Assembly: GCF_021560175.1 (NCBI RefSeq)
Contig: NZ_CP091110.1
Span: 454,001-518,000 of the forward strand
Direction: 5' to 3'
Length of the DNA: 64,000 nt
From: Neobacillus drentensis
Lineage (GTDB): Bacteria; Bacillota; Bacilli; Bacillales; Cytobacillaceae
The position numbers and the translations under genes are program-made. The notes under the pieces are model-generated. The model had not been told where the DNA came from. It saw only the letters and a list, made by a program, of their open reading frames with translations, and searched no databases. Below, one piece after another: positions 50,213-58,966 of this stretch. Position 1 is the stretch's first letter. Each line of letters begins with the position of its first letter.

Positions 50213-51379
50213 TCATACTCCTTTTTGAATAAAATGTCCTGAAAATAGATAAAATCCAAAGCAAATAAAGTGGAAGGTAATCACAATACTAATGATCCGT
50301 GTGAATCTAGTTTGCGGCCACCATTTATGCTTTTTGTTAAACTGCTCGAAGGTGTTGTAGCAGACCATCAGAAGGGCATGATAGATTCCATAGAGAATAT
50401 ATTGAATTTCTAGACCATGCCAAACCCCCATTAACAGAAATAATAACACATAACCGAGGTTGGAGATGATGTTTCTGTTTTTAGTCCACTTCTTTTTCGT
50501 CATCCAAAAAACAAACCGCATGTAGACATAATCACGAAACCAGAAGGAAAGGCTCATATGCCAGCGATTCCAGAAATCTTTTATATTGCGGCTGATAAAC
50601 GGCAGATTGAAATTTTCCGGTGATTTGATTCCCATAATATAGCTGATACCGATGGCAAAAGCGCTGTAGCCGGCAAAATCGAAAAATAAATAAAAGCTAT
50701 ATCCATACATATAAAAGAGCTGGCTTTGAAAATGATTTACCGCTATAAATCTTAAGTTGGCAATGAAAAAATGATTAATAGAATAGCCGATGATATATTT
50801 ATATAAAAATCCACGGAATAGCTTGTTGACCCCGTCATATAAAAGCTGCTTATACTGCTCGCCCGTTAGTTCTGCTTTTAAATCCTTGTCAAACCGCCGG
50901 TAACGGTCGATCGGGCCTGATGAAATAGTCGGGAAAAACAAGATGAAATACAGTAAACGAGCAAGAGGAAGCCTTTGTTTGATTAATCCGTCCCTTGTCT
51001 CCATAATCAATTGGGTTCCCTTAAAGGTTAAATAGGAAATCCCCAAAAAGGCCATCCAATTGGGCTCTGCAAAATACGGGAGCAATTTATAGACAGCTAA
51101 TGGAAGAATCGATGCCATCACTGCTAATGAAAAAATCCAGCCGCTGTTTGCCCGTTTTCTATAGGCTATATATCCTTCAATTAATAGAACCTGCCAGATG
51201 GTAAACAGAATCAATGCAAGAGCACTTGCCGGCTTAGAAGCAAAAATAATGGCTAAGACGATAACAGTCACAATCATATTGTAAGTTTGAAATCTTTTTC
51301 CTTGTAAGCCAAGGATGACCGTTGGTGCTAGTAAAATCACTAGGATGAAAAAGAATGTAAAAGAACTATATGGAATCAT
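50213..51379 (-). CDS. dltB: D-alanyl transfer protein DltB (MBOAT family)
   Basis: 388 residues, 10 or more helices. MBOAT features: [15 protein letters not shown], the amphipathic [19 protein letters not shown] and the catalytic His in [16 protein letters not shown]. Moves D-Ala from DltC across the membrane. It overlaps dltA by 4 bp. Confidence 0.95.
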   Translation of the reverse strand: MIPYSSFTFFFILVILLAPTVILGLQGKRFQTYNMIVTVIVLAIIFASKPASALALILFTIWQVLLIEGYIAYRKRANSGWIFSLAVMASILPLAVYKLLPYFAEPNWMAFLGISYLTFKGTQLIMETRDGLIKQRLPLARLLYFILFFPTISSGPIDRYRRFDKDLKAELTGEQYKQLLYDGVNKLFRGFLYKYIIGYSINHFFIANLRFIAVNHFQSQLFYMYGYSFYLFFDFAGYSAFAIGISYIMGIKSPENFNLPFISRNIKDFWNRWHMSLSFWFRDYVYMRFVFWMTKKKWTKNRNIISNLGYVLLFLLMGVWHGLEIQYILYGIYHALLMVCYNTFEQFNKKHKWWPQTRFTRIISIVITFHFICFGFYLFSGHFIQKGV

Positions 51380-52884
51380 TGCAATACCTTTTCGCGAATT
51401 TGCCTGCGATCCACTTTTCCGTTAGGTGTGATCGGCAGTTCCTTATGATAAGAAAACTTCCGTGGAATCATATAGGCGGGCAGTACTAACCCTAGTTCTT
51501 TTTTTATCGCACCCGTTAGCTGATATTCTTTTTCAAAAGGATGTTCCGCTGGAATGATCAAGACGGAAAGGTATTCAATTTTATCATCTTGATAGATAGG
51601 AACAACAACGGCTGATTTCACATAGTTCGATTTGGCAATATGATATTCGATTTCTTCGAGTTCCATCCGATAGCCATGTAATTTGATTTGAAAGTCTAAT
51701 CTGCCTTTATAAAAAAGTAAACCCTTCTGGTTGAAGCCAGCATCACCCGTTCTGTATGCCTGCTGTCCATTATAGGTAAAAAAGGCTTTATTTGTTAGTT
51801 CTGGCTGTCCTAAATAGCCTTTACTTACACTCGGCCCAACAATGATCATTTCTCCTTGTTGCCCTTCAGATACAGGTTCATTCTCTTCATTTAATAGGAT
51901 GATTTGCGTATCTGCTTTTGGGATGCCGATTGGAAGAGTTTGATAATCCTCTATTACTTCATCTGTTATTTCTAAAAAGGTGACTGCGACAGTTGCCTCC
52001 GTCGGACCATAGGTATTAAAAATCGCTGCTTCAGGAAAACGTTCCCGCAGCTGCCTGCAGACTGAAACAGGAAGAATTTCGCCGCAGAAGAGGAAGACTG
52101 ATAATTTCGGAAGCAGGTCGCTGTTAAATGATGGATCCATTAAACACATTTGGACAAACGATGGTGTAGAGGTCCATACCTGTGTTTCGGATTTCTCTAA
52201 TTCTTCAAATAAGAGTCTTGGCTTAGCGACCATTTCTTTTGTAATCGCGATTAAGGTTCCACCACTTGCTAAACAAGGGTAGAGATCCATGACTGACAGA
52301 TCAAAGGAAAACGGAGCTTGGTTTAAAAAACGCAGCCCTCCTTTAATAGGGAAATCTTCTACCATCCAATCCACAAAGCTTTGCAGATTTGCAGCAGATA
52401 TTTGAACACCTTTGGGATTCCCTGTGCTCCCTGATGTATAAATAATATAGAAATTTTCATGGCCTTTAACCCATGTTGATGAATCAATGGTTTTAGGCTC
52501 CTGCTTCCGCATTTCTTCCAGGTTCACCATTCTAATAGAGGAATGGTCGATCGGAAGGGGAAGACCCGCTGCATTTATCAATAATTCCGGATTAGCACTC
52601 GTTATTATTCTTTCAACACGTTCGAGTGGGATGGATGTATCTACAGGTATATAGGGATGACCAGCTTTTACACTGCCAAGAAAGGAGATTAGCATTTCTG
52701 GTTCCATATGTCCGTAAATCAAAATAGGTGATTGTTTTTTTAAATTCTGTGCTAGAATGAAGGCGGCAACTTGGTCCGATTTCTTCCAAAGTTCACCGTA
52801 AGTGATCTGTTTAGCTGGAGAGATAAAGACCAATTGATCTGGTTGCAACCTAGCCTTGTTGTCAATGGCTTGTAATAATTCCAT
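51376..52884 (-). CDS. dltA: D-alanine--D-alanyl carrier protein ligase DltA
   Basis: 502 residues, adenylate-forming enzyme that activates D-alanine with ATP and loads it on DltC. Seen: P-loop [34 protein letters not shown] and the late lysine in [21 protein letters not shown] lies before the ATG. It follows dltX by 18 bp. Confidence 0.96.
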   Translation of the reverse strand: MELLQAIDNKARLQPDQLVFISPAKQITYGELWKKSDQVAAFILAQNLKKQSPILIYGHMEPEMLISFLGSVKAGHPYIPVDTSIPLERVERIITSANPELLINAAGLPLPIDHSSIRMVNLEEMRKQEPKTIDSSTWVKGHENFYIIYTSGSTGNPKGVQISAANLQSFVDWMVEDFPIKGGLRFLNQAPFSFDLSVMDLYPCLASGGTLIAITKEMVAKPRLLFEELEKSETQVWTSTPSFVQMCLMDPSFNSDLLPKLSVFLFCGEILPVSVCRQLRERFPEAAIFNTYGPTEATVAVTFLEITDEVIEDYQTLPIGIPKADTQIILLNEENEPVSEGQQGEMIIVGPSVSKGYLGQPELTNKAFFTYNGQQAYRTGDAGFNQKGLLFYKGRLDFQIKLHGYRMELEEIEYHIAKSNYVKSAVVVPIYQDDKIEYLSVLIIPAEHPFEKEYQLTGAIKKELGLVLPAYMIPRKFSYHKELPITPNGKVDRRQIREKVLQ

Positions 52885-52902
52885 TTTAAAATCCCCCCGA
52901 AA

Positions 52903-53055
52903 TTAAAAATCATTGTAAATATACGAACCTGCACTTGCATCATTAAATCCGTACATAAAAAAAAGTAACAGAAGAATGAGCAGGTAATAGATAAACCGGC
53001 TGGTCCATCTCACTTTCTCCTGGTTAAGGAAACCTTTTATTTTTTGCAGCATCAT
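52903..53055 (-). CDS. dltX: DltX, small membrane protein of the dlt operon
   Basis: 50 residues from ATG 53055 (or 53052), after GCGGGGGAAGC; a longer upstream frame is not supported. One transmembrane helix (about 22-38) and the typical DltX C-terminus FNDASAGSYIYNDF. It is the usual first gene of dlt operons and interacts with DltB/DltD in D-alanylation. Confidence 0.92.
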   Translation of the reverse strand: MMLQKIKGFLNQEKVRWTSRFIYYLLILLLLFFMYGFNDASAGSYIYNDF

Positions 53056-53168
53056 GCTTCCCCCGCAGTAATCTCTTTTTAACAATATTATCATAAGCCG
53101 CATTCGAACTCTTTGCATTAAGATTTAATGAAAAGGAAATTAATTTTTAATTTATTTCTATTGGGATT

Positions 53169-53181
53169 GGTGCCTGACACC
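53169..53181. repeat. Interspersed 13-bp palindrome GGTGCCTGACACC
   Basis: Copy in the divergent dltX-MFS intergenic region, flanked by TT and AA so that the palindrome extends to TTGGTGCCTGACACCAA. Confidence 0.85.
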
Positions 53182-53252
53182 AAGTTTTTGAATTTTGTGT
53201 GACAGAGGAGTAAAGTGGAGGTGGGAAAATAGAAGGGAAGAGGGTTTTACCG

Positions 53253-54449
53253 TTGGAGAAACTGCAACAAGGAACGACTGCGTTTCGAAAGGCAAATTTT
53301 GCACTCTTTGCTGGAGGGTTTATTACCTTTTCGATACTTTATGATGTCCAGCCTTTATTGCCAATCTTTACAAAAGAATTTGGTGTCACGGCGGCCACTG
53401 GGAGTCTGACCTTATCGGTAACCACGTTTACGCTGGCCATTTCAATGTTATTTATTAGTTCATTATCCGAGGCGTGGGGACGTAAATCGATTATGTCGAT
53501 TTCGTTACTTCTATCTTCATTAATCGTACTATTTACTGCCTTTAGTCCGACTTTTAGTTCGCTGCTCGGATTTCGTATTCTGCAAGGAATGGTGCTCGCA
53601 GGACTTCCGGCAATTGCGATGGCCTACCTGGGTGAAGAGGTCGAACCTAGGAGTCTTGGAATTGCGATGGGCATCTACATCAGTGGGAATTCCATTGGCG
53701 GCATGGCAGGCAGAATAATTACCGGATCCATTACCGATCTATACTCTTGGCGCATCGCCATGGGGAGTATTGGAATCATCAGTTTAATCCTCAGCATATG
53801 GTTTTGGTTTCACCTGCCAAACTCTCGTCACTTTACACCTAAACCACTAAAGCTAAAAGCACTAAGTAAATCACTGCTTGGGCATTTAAAGGATCCAGCT
53901 CTTTTGTGTTTGTTTTGCATCGCTTTTATTTTAATGGGAAGCTTTGTGACTTTGTATAATTATATCGGCTTTGAACTGCTGGCACCTCCCTATCACTTAA
54001 GCCAAACCATTGTGGGCTGGATTTTTATCGTCTATCTGACTGGAACATTTAGTTCAACATGGATGGGGCGTCTTTCTGATACCTTAGGACGACAGAAGGT
54101 ATTATGGATCGGTCTTGTCATTATGGTTACCGGATCATTATTGACTCTGTTTGCACTGTTAGTATTAAAAATAATCGGGATTGCGGTCTTTACGTTTGGC
54201 TTTTTTGGAGCACATTCAATTGCCTCAAGCTGGGTGGGCAGACGGGCGCGCACGGCCAAAGCTCAAGCCTCATCGCTTTATTTATTTTTCTACTACTCTG
54301 GTTCGAGCATTGCCGGTACTGCGGGGGGATTTTTCTGGTCTAAATTTGGCTGGGAAGGGGTTATTAGCTTTATGGTTTGTTTACTTCTACTCGCCTTTCC
54401 ATTATCACTTAAACTCTCTTCCATAAAACCATTGCAGGCAGCAAATTAA
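53253..54449 (+). CDS. MFS-type transporter (drug:proton antiporter-like)
   Basis: 398 residues, 12 hydrophobic helices. Motif A is SSLSEAWGRKSIMSIS after helix 2; GFRILQGMVLAGLPAIAMA and SWVGRRARTAKAQASS are typical of YbcL/YnfM-like exporters. Starts at TTG 53253, 8 bp after GAAGAGGG. The substrate is unknown. It diverges from dltX and ends at a terminator followed by a MITE-like repeat. Confidence 0.87.
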   Translation: MEKLQQGTTAFRKANFALFAGGFITFSILYDVQPLLPIFTKEFGVTAATGSLTLSVTTFTLAISMLFISSLSEAWGRKSIMSISLLLSSLIVLFTAFSPTFSSLLGFRILQGMVLAGLPAIAMAYLGEEVEPRSLGIAMGIYISGNSIGGMAGRIITGSITDLYSWRIAMGSIGIISLILSIWFWFHLPNSRHFTPKPLKLKALSKSLLGHLKDPALLCLFCIAFILMGSFVTLYNYIGFELLAPPYHLSQTIVGWIFIVYLTGTFSSTWMGRLSDTLGRQKVLWIGLVIMVTGSLLTLFALLVLKIIGIAVFTFGFFGAHSIASSWVGRRARTAKAQASSLYLFFYYSGSSIAGTAGGFFWSKFGWEGVISFMVCLLLLAFPLSLKLSSIKPLQAAN

Positions 54450-54469
54450 GTGTCTTTCTAAATTCATTT

Positions 54470-54516
54470 AAAAGTGGGTGTCCCAAAAGTATATTTTGAG
54501 GGCACTCACTTTTTTA
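54470..54516 (+). terminator. Terminator after the MFS gene
   Basis: AAAGTGGGTGTCCC / GGGCACTCACTTT stem with few mismatches, then T run. Confidence 0.85.
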
Positions 54517-54530
54517 TACATTAAACTAGT

Positions 54531-54608
54531 CTGTTGATTTCCGCTCCAGGCGCGAGCGGTTCGCGGGCGGTACGGGGAGCCTCCTCGTCGCTTCGCTCCA
54601 ATCAACAG
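54531..54608. repeat. MITE-like 78-bp element with 9-bp terminal inverted repeats
   Basis: Ends CTGTTGATT and AATCAACAG are perfect inverted repeats. The inside is much more GC-rich than its surroundings (for example CGCGAGCGG and TTCGCGGGCGG). AGT occurs directly outside both ends, a possible 3-bp target duplication. Similar GTTGATTTCCGCTCC elements occur in other Bacillus genomes in my memory; this copy is short. The rest of the 54450-54757 gap has only the terminator and a weak promoter region. Confidence 0.65.
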
Positions 54609-54757
54609 AGTGTGAAAAAATAATACCTCAACAACTTTTTGGGTCAGCCTCTTTTTTCACTTTGAAACATAACTATTTTGCGGCTTTTTAAAAATGGTAA
54701 AGTCTAATTTTAAAAAATATGAGTATGATTTTAAAAGAAAGGGAGGGGATCACGAAA

Positions 54758-55870
54758 ATGGTGAAATCTATTGGGATTTTGGGTGTCGGCCAGGCAGGCG
54801 GAAATATTGCAGAAATTGCTGCCTCTATGGGCTTCCAAGCCGCCCTGATCAATACAAATCAAAGAGACGGTACCGTCAATACAAGGGTCGAAAAGAAATA
54901 CTTTGTCCCAGGGTACAGCGGGGCCGGTCAGGATCGGTCGATTGGGTTAAAGGCGGTGAATGAGAATTACCGGGAACTAATCGACTTTATCAAAAAGTCC
55001 TTCAAGAATATTAAACTGTTATTAGTAGCCTTCTCTACAGATGGGGGGACAGGTTCGGGAATGAGCCCGCTCCTAATGGATATCTTATTAGACCAGCTGC
55101 CAGGGGTCAACATCGGAGCGGTCGCAGTGGTCCCGGACCGTAATGCACTGGCAGGAAACCGAATCAATGCCGCAGCCTGTCTTGAGGAGATTTCCAGAAT
55201 TGAGTCCTTATCCTCCGTATTCCTTGTTGATAATGATCAATTACGGAAGCTCAATCCTCAATCAAGTAAACATCAGATCTACCTTTCTTCCAATCATCAA
55301 GTCATCGAGGCCATAAATAATGTGCTGCAAGTAACAAGAAAGAGCTCCTTTTTTGGGAATTTTGATGAAACGGATTTAATGAATATCCTCGGAACAAGAG
55401 GAGTAACCATCATCTCGTCAACCACCATCACGGACGCTAAGACAACCGCTGATGTCACCAGTAAAATTCAGCAATCGTGGGTAAACTCGATTTTCTGCCC
55501 AGTTGAATCGACAGGCGTCATCCGTGCTGGCTTAATTTATGAAGGTCCTGAAAGTATGGCGAAACTAATCAATGTTCCATCGATTTTTGAGAGGGTTGGA
55601 GAACCACTTGAGTTGTTTGAAGGAACCTATATTTCGGAATCAGACCCGACGATAACAACCGTTTTGGCAGGGCTGGCATTTCCGGCCCGCCGTATGAAGG
55701 CTCTTGAAGATCATCTTGAAAAAAATAAAGATCGGCTGCAGCACTTGGTGAATAAGGAATATTCCCAGCATTATGAGTCGCAGGTTTCCTGGGCCTCTAA
55801 CTTAAAAGCCCGGCCGCAGGAGAGGAAAGCAGGGAACATTACATCCAAATTATCCAAATATCAAAGGTAA
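54758..55870 (+). CDS. Tubulin/FtsZ-superfamily GTPase, chromosomal TubZ-like, no partner gene
   Basis: 370 residues from ATG 54758, 10 bp after AAAGGGAGGGG; the longer frame from 54719 has no ribosome site. The polymerising-GTPase motifs are intact: loop T1 GVGQAGGNIAE (residues 9-19), signature loop T4 FSTDGGTGSG (92-101; first Gly of GGGTGSG is Asp95), and synergy loop T7 NFDETD (201-206), fitting N-x-D-x-x-D that catalyses hydrolysis between subunits. The C-terminal 50 residues are polar and basic. It is clearly not the essential FtsZ: it lacks the FtsZ tail and the ftsA-ftsZ neighbourhood. No TubR-like small DNA-binding gene or iteron array is beside it, so it is not an obvious plasmid-type partition locus. 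Role unknown. Confidence 0.85.
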   Translation: MVKSIGILGVGQAGGNIAEIAASMGFQAALINTNQRDGTVNTRVEKKYFVPGYSGAGQDRSIGLKAVNENYRELIDFIKKSFKNIKLLLVAFSTDGGTGSGMSPLLMDILLDQLPGVNIGAVAVVPDRNALAGNRINAAACLEEISRIESLSSVFLVDNDQLRKLNPQSSKHQIYLSSNHQVIEAINNVLQVTRKSSFFGNFDETDLMNILGTRGVTIISSTTITDAKTTADVTSKIQQSWVNSIFCPVESTGVIRAGLIYEGPESMAKLINVPSIFERVGEPLELFEGTYISESDPTITTVLAGLAFPARRMKALEDHLEKNKDRLQHLVNKEYSQHYESQVSWASNLKARPQERKAGNITSKLSKYQR

Positions 55871-55874
55871 AATG

Positions 55875-55910
55875 AAGGGTCAGTCTCTATCTCCGAGGCA
55901 GGCCCTTTTC
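55875..55910 (+). terminator. Terminator after the tubulin-like gene
   Basis: GGGTCAGTCTC / GAGGCAGGCCC imperfect stem and TTTTC; shares the GGGTCAGTC arm with the hairpin at 40.18 kb. Confidence 0.7.
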
Positions 55911-56064
55911 TAATGGGTAATGCTCCCATTATTAGGGTATAATAAAGGGGGAAAGTGTGTAGTAAGGCGAAAAACTAGAGGGTAAAGCAATTTATACGCT
56001 AAAATAAATCCAGGCAACGTGTTAGGAAACAGCTGCTGTTTTTTGGAAAAAGGAGAAATGAACG

Positions 56065-56826
56065 ATGTGGGAAGAAGTGGTATCAAACTTTGCCTCAATG
56101 CTGAATTGGCATATGTGGGCAGATGTATTGTCCTCACCAAAGGCGTGGGGATTAATTTTATCGTTAGCGGTATTGGAATGTATCTTATCAGCTGATAATG
56201 CTTTGGTTTTATCCGCTTTTGTGAAACCATTACCAAAGCAGCAACAAAAAAAGGCCTTAGTATACGGACTATGGGGAGCTTATTTATTCCGGTTTATTTT
56301 TATCGGACTTGGGACGTTTTTAATCAAACTATGGTTTATTAAGTTAATTGGTGCGCTCTATTTACTGTGGCTTTCCGTTAAGTTCTTTATGGACAAGTTG
56401 AAAAGTAAAGAAGGGGAAGACGAGGAGGATGTGCGGGAGCCGAAGGGCTGGCTGACCCAAACGTTTGGTGTTTTTTGGGCAACAGTTATTAGCGTGGAAC
56501 TAATGGACTTAGCCTTTTCGGTGGACAGTATCCTGACTGCACTTGCCGTTTCCGATGAAGTTTGGGTTGTCTTACTTGGCGGTATGATCGGGATTCTTTT
56601 GATGCGGGGAGTAGCGACCTTCTTCATCAGTTTAATGAACAGGGTACCGGAGCTCGAAACGACGGCGTATTTCTTAATTTTGTTTATTGCCGTTAAAATG
56701 GGGCTTACCCTTGTTGATATTGAGATACCAAATGAAATTTTTATCATCGTGATGGTGGTTGCCTTTGTGATTACGTTTATTGTGCATGGGATCCGGAAAA
56801 ACAGGACAGAAAGAGTATCACATTAA
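56065..56826 (+). CDS. TerC-family integral membrane protein
   Basis: 253 residues, about 7-8 helices. TerC hallmarks with acidic residues in helices: VLECILSADNALVLS and SVELMDLAFSVDSILTALA. In Bacillus, relatives export manganese or help metallate exoenzymes. AAAAAGGAGAAATG is the ribosome site. A -10 TATAAT lies at 55938-55943. I looked for a yybP-ykoY manganese riboswitch in the leader but did not see its conserved core. Confidence 0.9.
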   Translation: MWEEVVSNFASMLNWHMWADVLSSPKAWGLILSLAVLECILSADNALVLSAFVKPLPKQQQKKALVYGLWGAYLFRFIFIGLGTFLIKLWFIKLIGALYLLWLSVKFFMDKLKSKEGEDEEDVREPKGWLTQTFGVFWATVISVELMDLAFSVDSILTALAVSDEVWVVLLGGMIGILLMRGVATFFISLMNRVPELETTAYFLILFIAVKMGLTLVDIEIPNEIFIIVMVVAFVITFIVHGIRKNRTERVSH

Positions 56827-56879
56827 AACACATGGCCGCTATTGACATTATTGTAAGCAAAACTCAATATGAATATAGA

Positions 56880-56916
56880 AGCAGAAGAATACATCAATGG
56901 TTCTTCTGCTTTTTTT
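56880..56916 (+). terminator. Terminator after the TerC gene
   Basis: AGCAGAAGAA / TTCTTCTGCT perfect stem followed by seven T. Confidence 0.92.
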
Positions 56917-56963
56917 AATGTACCATGAACATTATAGATGCTAGATTAATAGGGGATAATAAA

Positions 56964-57713
56964 ATGTTAAGTTTATTTCATTTGAACATATCAGAGTGGA
57001 TATGGTTAATTGTTGCGGCTGTTTTAATTGGTTTTTCAAAAACGGGCATAAACGGGTTTTCAATGCCGGTCATCCCAATCATTGCCTTAATTTTTGGAGG
57101 GAAAGAGTCGACCGGGACCATCTTACCCTTATTAATTTTGGCTGATCTTTTTGCCATCTATTATTATAATCGTCATGCCGACTGGAAAAATATTAAGCAA
57201 TTAATTCCATGGGTGGCAGCGGGGCTATTATTAGGGCTGTTCGTTGGTGAGTATACGAATGACGAACAATTTAAGATGATTATTTCTATTTGTGTCATCG
57301 GTTGCTTATTTATTTTGATTTATATGGAGAAAAAGGGTGAGGAAGCTAAAGTCCCCAAAGGAAAGTGGTTTTATGCCTTAACGGGAATTCTTAGTGGTTT
57401 TGCCTCAATGATTGGCAATGCGACGGGACCTATCTTCAGTGTTTTTTTATTAGCAAAAGGGTTTAAAAAAGCAGAATTTCTGGGCACAACAGCATGGTTT
57501 TTCTTCCTCGTCAATGTATCAAAGGTACCGATGCAAATTTTGGCGTGGCATAACATCCATTTAAAAACGCTTTTATTGGCTGTGATATTGATACCAGCTA
57601 TTGCGGTCGGTGCGATTCTCGGGGCTTTCATAATTAAAAAAATTAATGAAAAGCCTTTTCGAATTATTATCATCGTGGTTACAGCCGTATCAGCTATAAA
57701 ATTATTAATTTAA
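56964..57713 (+). CDS. TauE/SafE-family membrane permease
   Basis: 249 residues from ATG 56964, 8 bp after AGGGGA; an earlier frame from 56925 lacks a ribosome site. About eight helices. Repeated TauE/SafE motifs: LIGFSKTGINGFSMPVIPI and SGFASMIGNATGPIFSVFLL. The family exports sulfite, sulfonates or other small anions; the substrate is unknown. Confidence 0.87.
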   Translation: MLSLFHLNISEWIWLIVAAVLIGFSKTGINGFSMPVIPIIALIFGGKESTGTILPLLILADLFAIYYYNRHADWKNIKQLIPWVAAGLLLGLFVGEYTNDEQFKMIISICVIGCLFILIYMEKKGEEAKVPKGKWFYALTGILSGFASMIGNATGPIFSVFLLAKGFKKAEFLGTTAWFFFLVNVSKVPMQILAWHNIHLKTLLLAVILIPAIAVGAILGAFIIKKINEKPFRIIIIVVTAVSAIKLLI

Positions 57714-57718
57714 CAAAA

Positions 57719-57752
57719 GATAAAGGACTAAGGCAATTCCTAGTCCTTTATC
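57719..57752 (+). terminator. Hairpin after the TauE gene
   Basis: GATAAAGGACTA / TAGTCCTTTATC perfect 12-bp stem, only a weak T-rich tail. Confidence 0.7.
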
Positions 57753-57803
57753 TATAATTGAAATACTTCATACTACTAACAAACTTTTTAGGAGAGAGAC
57801 ATT

Positions 57804-58715
57804 GTGGCTAAATTCGGTGTAATTGGACTCGGAGATATTGCGCAAAAGGCATATTTGCCGGTCTACAGCAAAATGAAGGATCAAGAATTTCACCTTTTTA
57901 CACGTAATCAGGAAAAGCTAACGGCCATTGGCAGCCAATATCGGTTTGAGCATCTTCATTCTTCACTAGAATCCTTACTAGGCAGTGGAATCGCCGGGGC
58001 ATTTGTCCATTCCTCGACTGCTTCTCACGAAGAAATAGTGGAGCTATTACTACAACATAACATCCATGTGTTTGTCGATAAGCCGATGACAGACCAGTTT
58101 GAAAGTGCTGCAAGACTGGTCGAATTAGCTGAAAAGAAGAATCTTATTTTAATGACAGGGTTCAATCGAAGATTCGCACCCTCCTACCAGCAGCTAAAGC
58201 AGGTAGCCAATCCGAATATGGTTATCGTCCAGAAGCACCGAAAGGCACTTCCAGGGGAGCCGAGGAGCTTTATCTATGACGATTTCATCCATGTGGTGGA
58301 TACCATGAGATATTTATTTCCGCACCCGATTGACGAGTTAATTGTTAATGGCAGAATGGCGGAGGACACCCTTTACCATGTGATTGTTCAGTTTAGATCG
58401 GGCGGCGCATCAGCCATTGGAATCATGAACCGGGACAATGGCACAAATGAAGAAATCGCTGAGGTAATGGGGCCTCTGGAGAAACGCAGTGTTTATAATG
58501 TTTCAAAATTGGTTGTTTCAAAAGGAATGGAGACGATCGAGGTGCGGGGCAATGACTGGGAGCCGACCCTTGGGAAACGTGGGTTTGAGCAGATGGTTGC
58601 GGATTTTGTAAAAGCAGTTACCACGGGTTCAAAGGTAAGCATATCGGCAAGCGATGCGCTAGAAACTCATGAGATCTGTGAAAAAATCCTTTCCAAGTTA
58701 GGAAGGGATCAGTAA
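57804..58715 (+). CDS. Gfo/Idh/MocA-family oxidoreductase
   Basis: 303 residues from GTG 57804, after AGGAGAGAGAC. N-terminal NAD(P) fold FGVIGLGDIAQKAYLPVY, the conserved E-K-P-type motif as HVFVDKPMTDQ, then the MocA C-terminal domain with FNRRFAPSYQQL and DDFIHVVDTMRYLF. The EKP glutamate is Asp here. The substrate (sugar or cyclitol derivative) is unknown. It stands alone upstream of the PTS gene. Confidence 0.87.
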   Translation: MAKFGVIGLGDIAQKAYLPVYSKMKDQEFHLFTRNQEKLTAIGSQYRFEHLHSSLESLLGSGIAGAFVHSSTASHEEIVELLLQHNIHVFVDKPMTDQFESAARLVELAEKKNLILMTGFNRRFAPSYQQLKQVANPNMVIVQKHRKALPGEPRSFIYDDFIHVVDTMRYLFPHPIDELIVNGRMAEDTLYHVIVQFRSGGASAIGIMNRDNGTNEEIAEVMGPLEKRSVYNVSKLVVSKGMETIEVRGNDWEPTLGKRGFEQMVADFVKAVTTGSKVSISASDALETHEICEKILSKLGRDQ

Positions 58716-58730
58716 TAACTTTTTAGCATG

Positions 58731-58788
58731 GAGGTAACATGAAAGGCCGCTAAGGCTTTTTTGTACCTCGATGCTTTTTTATTTTTTG
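58731..58788 (+). terminator. Terminator after the MocA-type gene
   Basis: Outer arms GCATGGAGGTA / TACCTCGATGC around an inner AAGGCC...AGGCTT hairpin with TTTTTT; a T run follows the outer stem too. The remaining sequence up to 58966 shows an AAAGGAGGTG at 58850-58859 without a start codon, and no gene. Confidence 0.75.
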
Positions 58789-58966
58789 TCCTAATATCAG
58801 TAATAGGCGTGAATACCCGACAGTAAACTAGTAATGGGGGCAAGTTCCTAAAGGAGGTGTTTTCTAGAAAGGAAGCAGCTATCTTTATAGTTTTATAGTC
58901 ATTATTTATTCGTTTTGTTTTTGATAGTTGCAGCAGCGAAGAAAATCAGAATAGGGGGTAAAAAAA

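Noticed and set aside
54719..54757. Upstream ATG of the tubulin-like gene
   Set aside because: It lies ahead of the strong AAAGGGAGGGG site; the superfamily normally begins just before the first beta strand, as with ATG 54758.
54694..54963. 89-codon frame overlapping the tubulin-like gene start
   Set aside because: Other-frame shadow; the overlapping gene carries conserved GTPase motifs.
55914..56064. yybP-ykoY manganese riboswitch before the TerC gene
   Set aside because: TerC-type genes often have one, but the conserved core sequences of that riboswitch could not be found in this leader.
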